Shown here: piece by piece, positions 6,715 through 8,600 of the stretch | How positions within the stretch are numbered: the stretch's first letter is position 1 | Layout of the letters: every line of letters begins with the position of its first letter | From: Alphaproteobacteria bacterium | GTDB lineage: Bacteria; Pseudomonadota; Alphaproteobacteria; SP197 | NCBI GenBank assembly: GCA_022822575.1 | Contig: JAJEBJ010000004.1 | Coordinates: 1-8,600, forward strand | Direction of reading: 5' to 3' | DNA length: 8,600 nucleotides | Notes under the pieces: generated by a model | What the model was told of the DNA's origin: nothing | What the model saw: only the letters and a program-made list of their open reading frames with translations | Database searches by the model: none | Program-made: the position numbers and the translations under genes

Positions 6715-6760
6715 GTGGGAGTTGGCCACTTCAATGTGGCGGTTCACCGCGCCTCGTGCA

Positions 6761-6770
6761 AGAAGGGAGG
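6761..6770 (+). promoter_or_regulatory. Purine-rich Shine-Dalgarno site for tadA
   Basis: AGAAGGGAGG ends two bases before the GTG at 6773; its 5' part (AGAAGG, 6761-6766) has a workable 6-nt spacing. The same site is 23 nt from the ATG at 6794, too far for normal initiation. This favours the GTG start. Confidence 0.6.
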
Positions 6771-6772
6771 CC

Positions 6773-7225
6773 GTGGAGCAGGCGACAACATTCATGGAGA
6801 TGGCACTCACCGAGGCCGAGGCGGCCGCCGAACGCGGTGAGCCTCCGGTGGGCGCCGTCGTCGTGTTGAAGGGAGAGGTTGTCGCGGCAGCCGGCAATCG
6901 TGTGCGCGAGAATGCCGATCCCACGGCCCACGCGGAAATCCTCGTCCTGCGACAGGCCTGCCGGACGCTGAACACGCACCGCCTTGATGGCGCCGACCTC
7001 CACGTCACACTGGAACCCTGTCCCATGTGCGCCGGCGCCATCGCCGAGGCCCGCATCCGGCGCCTCTACTACGGAGCCGAGGATCCCAAGGGCGGAGCTG
7101 TCGACAACGGTGTGCGTCTCTTCGACCAGCCAACCTGCCACCACCGACCGGAGGTCTACGGCGGCATCCTCGAAATCCGCTGCAGCGAACTCCTCAAGGG
7201 CTTCTTTTCCGCCCGGAGACCATGA
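6773..7225 (+). CDS. tadA: tRNA-specific adenosine deaminase TadA
   Basis: Zinc enzyme that deaminates A34 to inosine at the wobble position of tRNA-Arg(ACG); essential in most bacteria. With the GTG start the protein has 150 residues, the normal size. The cytidine/deoxycytidylate-deaminase zinc motifs are HAE (H53, catalytic E55) and PCPMC (82-86, Zn ligands C83 and C86). PPVGAVVV (24-31), ENADPTAHAEI (47-56) and YYGAEDPKGGAV (99-110) are typical. GTG at 6773 was chosen because it gives an N-terminus (EQATTFMEMAL) like that of alphaproteobacterial TadA and has a purine-rich site ahead. ATG at 6794 would cut into the first helix, and the frame further upstream reads nonsense inside the opposite gene. 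It diverges from the PuuD-like gene and converges on the binding-protein gene. Confidence 0.96.
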   Translation: MEQATTFMEMALTEAEAAAERGEPPVGAVVVLKGEVVAAAGNRVRENADPTAHAEILVLRQACRTLNTHRLDGADLHVTLEPCPMCAGAIAEARIRRLYYGAEDPKGGAVDNGVRLFDQPTCHHRPEVYGGILEIRCSELLKGFFSARRP

Positions 7226-7232
7226 CGCCGCA

Positions 7233-7263
7233 CCGCAACACCCGCTTTCCAGGGGTGTTGCGG
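7233..7263. terminator. Hairpin between convergent tadA and binding-protein gene
   Basis: A perfect 11-bp stem (CCGCAACACCC at 7233-7243 with GGGTGTTGCGG at 7253-7263) and 9-base loop begin 8 nt after the tadA stop. Position and stability suit a transcription end serving both directions. No T-run follows on either strand, so it is not a textbook intrinsic terminator; it may be a weak one, or an RNA 3'-end stabiliser. A smaller repeat, AGGGAA (7274-7279) / TTCCCT (7294-7299), lies beside it and touches the next gene's stop codon. Confidence 0.6.
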
Positions 7264-7297
7264 CGCATTCGTCAGGGAATGTGTGTCGCTGACTTCC

Positions 7298-8422
7298 CTA
7301 GAGGCCGGCGACGACGTCTTCCCAGGTCTCCACCATCAGTTGGTCGATCTCCGGACTGAGCGGAACCCAGAAACTCGTGCCCTCCATCAGCCGCACGGGA
7401 TCGTCATATCCCAGTGCCACGAGGGTTTCGGTGTCTACGAGATCGAACGACTTGGCATTGCCATGGCCGTAGCCGTAGGTCTCAATGAGGTACTTGCCGG
7501 TCTCCGGCGCCAGCCACGCGTTGATGAAGTCGTAGGCCATCTGCTCGTCATTCTCGGCGGCGGCAAGACGAGCGAGACCGCAGGCCCAGCCGAAAGCACC
7601 CTCCTTCGGCGCCGCAAAGGCCACCGGAACACCCTGCTCGAGGAGATTGACGAGAGCCTCGTTCCAGGCATAGGCCACGACGCACTCGCCCGAAGCCATG
7701 GCCTGTTCCATGTCGGTCTGGCTGTCCCAGTAGAACCTGACGAGGTCACGTTGCATGCGCGCCATCTCAGCCGCTTCCATGACCTGCTCGGGTGTCGGGT
7801 TCATCGGATCGTGGCCCAGCATCTTGAGAGCGATCGAGAGGCTCGCTGAGTCGTTTCTGCCACAGATGCGACCGCTGTAGCGTTCGTCGAACATCATGCC
7901 CCAGGATTCCTCGCCCTCGACGACGTCCGTCCGGTAGATCACCGAAGACAGTCCGAAATCGGTGATGGCCAGGAAGACATCGCCATCGATCACCGCTCCC
8001 GTCATGGTGTGGAGTGCCGGGAACATGTCGTCCCAGGCGTCGATGCGGGAGACGTCGAGCGGCTGGAGCACCCCGGCGTCATTCCAGCGCGGAACATTGT
8101 CCACGCAGGGGTGGGCCAGATCGGCAACGAAGCCGGCCCGCATCTTCTGAAGGCCATCCTCTTGCGAGGCAAAGATCGACCAGTCCGGAGAACGCCCGTG
8201 CTGGTCGAAGAAAGGCTGGTGAAGTTCCACTGGTTCGTAACCCGACCACGTGAAGTAGTGGATCATGTCGCCCTCGGCCGCCATCGCGGGCGACACCAGT
8301 GACGAGGCGACCGGCGCCAGACCAGCCGTTGCCGCGACAGCCATGAAGTCCCGGCGGTCGATTTCACGGTTGAGCAGTTTCTTCTGCAACTGCTCGACAC
8401 GCGGTTTTCTCAACACATGCAT
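7298..8422 (-). CDS. Polyamine-type ABC transporter substrate-binding protein (PotD/PotF-like, COG0687 type)
   Basis: Periplasmic binding protein that would deliver a ligand to an ABC importer. The 374-residue precursor has a twin-arginine signal: IDRRDFM at 21-27, a hydrophobic stretch and likely cleavage after AMA (48). The mature part opens with IHYFTWSGYEP, like PotD-type proteins, and continues with an LQKMRAGFVADLAHPC segment (91-106), a GxCxVAYAWNEA lobe (246-256), PKEGAFGW (272-279) and a WLAPETGKYLIETYGYGHGN segment (303-322). Four cysteines remain (106, 187, 247, 281). The ATG at 8422 has AAGGAG 10 nt ahead; a TTG at 8428 with 4-nt spacing is an alternative. Ligand is unknown; the family covers spermidine, putrescine and related amines. 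It follows a near-duplicate gene by 42 nt; no permease or ATPase gene is in the window, so these presumably lie further upstream. Confidence 0.9.
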   Translation of the reverse strand: MHVLRKPRVEQLQKKLLNREIDRRDFMAVAATAGLAPVASSLVSPAMAAEGDMIHYFTWSGYEPVELHQPFFDQHGRSPDWSIFASQEDGLQKMRAGFVADLAHPCVDNVPRWNDAGVLQPLDVSRIDAWDDMFPALHTMTGAVIDGDVFLAITDFGLSSVIYRTDVVEGEESWGMMFDERYSGRICGRNDSASLSIALKMLGHDPMNPTPEQVMEAAEMARMQRDLVRFYWDSQTDMEQAMASGECVVAYAWNEALVNLLEQGVPVAFAAPKEGAFGWACGLARLAAAENDEQMAYDFINAWLAPETGKYLIETYGYGHGNAKSFDLVDTETLVALGYDDPVRLMEGTSFWVPLSPEIDQLMVETWEDVVAGL

Positions 8423-8432
8423 CGTCAAATCA

Positions 8433-8438
8433 CTCCTT
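8433..8438 (-). promoter_or_regulatory. Shine-Dalgarno site of the binding-protein gene
   Basis: AAGGAG on the minus strand lies 10 nt before ATG 8422 and 4 nt before an in-frame TTG at 8428. It confirms that translation starts in this small interval, but leaves a two-codon uncertainty. Confidence 0.6.
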
Positions 8439-8455
8439 GGTGTTCTTCTGCAGGT

Positions 8456-8465
8456 GAACCGGTTC
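8456..8465. repeat. 10-bp perfect palindrome at the end of the upstream binding-protein gene
   Basis: GAACCGGTTC reads the same on both strands. It overlaps one base of the TAG stop codon of the partial gene and lies in the 42-nt space between the tandem binding-protein genes. It may be a small processing or protein-binding site, or chance. Confidence 0.35.
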
Positions 8466-8600
8466 TAGAGGCCGGCAATGACATCCTCCCAGATCTCGTA
8501 CATGAGCTCGGTGATCTCCGGTTCAACCGGAATCCAGAAGTTGGTGCCCTCCATCAGGCGCACCGGGTCGTCATAGCCCAGCGCAACGAGAGTCTCCCGG
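8465..8600 (-). CDS. Second polyamine-type substrate-binding protein, C-terminal end (truncated by window edge)
   Basis: This reading frame is too short to stand out alone. On the minus strand, 44 codons and a TAG stop (8465-8467) are present; the rest lies beyond 8600. The visible end includes ETLVALGYDDPVRLMEG, then FWIPVEPEI and WEDVIAGL. It matches the last 44 residues of the complete binding protein at 34 positions without a gap, and the first 12 bases from the stop codon (CTAGAGGCCGGC on the + strand) are identical in both genes. It is therefore a close paralog in tandem, transcribed first, with 42 nt to the next start. Both probably belong to one operon. The product should be a periplasmic binding protein of the same transporter type. 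Confidence 0.88.
   Translation of the reverse strand, partial: RETLVALGYDDPVRLMEGTNFWIPVEPEITELMYEIWEDVIAGL

Larger units (their letters stand above)
6705..6772. promoter_or_regulatory. Divergent promoter region between the PuuD-like gene and tadA
   Basis: The 68 nt between the two divergent start codons should hold promoters for both directions, unless transcription starts inside a gene. An inverted repeat GCCAC (6725-6729) / GTGGC (6736-6740), with a 6-base AT-rich centre, lies in the middle and could be an operator or a chance match. No clear -35/-10 pair was recognised. Confidence 0.4.

Noticed and set aside
7283..7849. 188-codon + strand frame opposite the binding-protein gene
   Set aside because: The minus-strand frame encodes a clear PotD-like protein; this frame has no family resemblance and no ribosome site.
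1..8600. Search for CRISPR arrays, tRNA genes, insertion sequences and phage or defence genes
   Set aside because: No regularly spaced direct repeats, tRNA-like cloverleaf, transposase frame or terminal inverted repeats were seen by eye; all the space is taken by housekeeping and transport genes.

Overview
The window looks like a core-chromosome segment of an alphaproteobacterium. The DNA is GC-rich, gene packing is tight with stop/start overlaps, a BamF-type (DUF3035) lipoprotein follows lspA, and MutL keeps the endonuclease motif found in organisms without MutH. A Rhodospirillales-like lineage would fit, but the order cannot be fixed from this sequence. No rRNA, tRNA, CRISPR array, insertion sequence or phage gene was seen. 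The longest stretch without a gene is 134 nt (2705-2838).

Left block (+ strand, 1-2704): the 3' part of ileS, then lspA, a BamF-like lipoprotein and a second smaller lipoprotein of the same type. The overlaps or gaps are 1 nt, 4 nt and 3 nt, so this is very probably one translationally coupled operon. LspA, the lipoprotein signal peptidase, is encoded directly before two lipoproteins that are its likely substrates. A 134-nt gap with two small hairpins leads to mutL (+, 2839-4641).

Middle block (- strand, 4686-6704): rsmD, an RsuA/RluB-family pseudouridine synthase gene, and a class I glutamine-amidotransferase-like (peptidase C26, PuuD-like) hydrolase gene. Transcription order is hydrolase, rluB, rsmD, with overlaps of 1 nt and 26 nt. 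The block converges on mutL. Two genes serve ribosomal RNA modification, and the hydrolase is the metabolic outsider.

Right block: tadA (+, 6773-7225) diverges from the hydrolase across a 68-nt gap and probably starts at a GTG. It converges on a tandem pair of polyamine-type ABC transporter substrate-binding protein genes on the - strand. One is complete (7298-8422). Only the last 44 codons of the other are inside the window (8465-8600), and these match the first copy at 34 of 44 residues. A strong hairpin separates tadA from the transporter genes.

Most of the window is ordinary housekeeping sequence. The points most worth a second look are the tandem DUF3035 lipoproteins with different predicted membrane sorting signals, the tandem binding-protein genes, and the PuuD-like hydrolase coupled to rRNA-modification genes. 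I found no convincing new multi-gene system.
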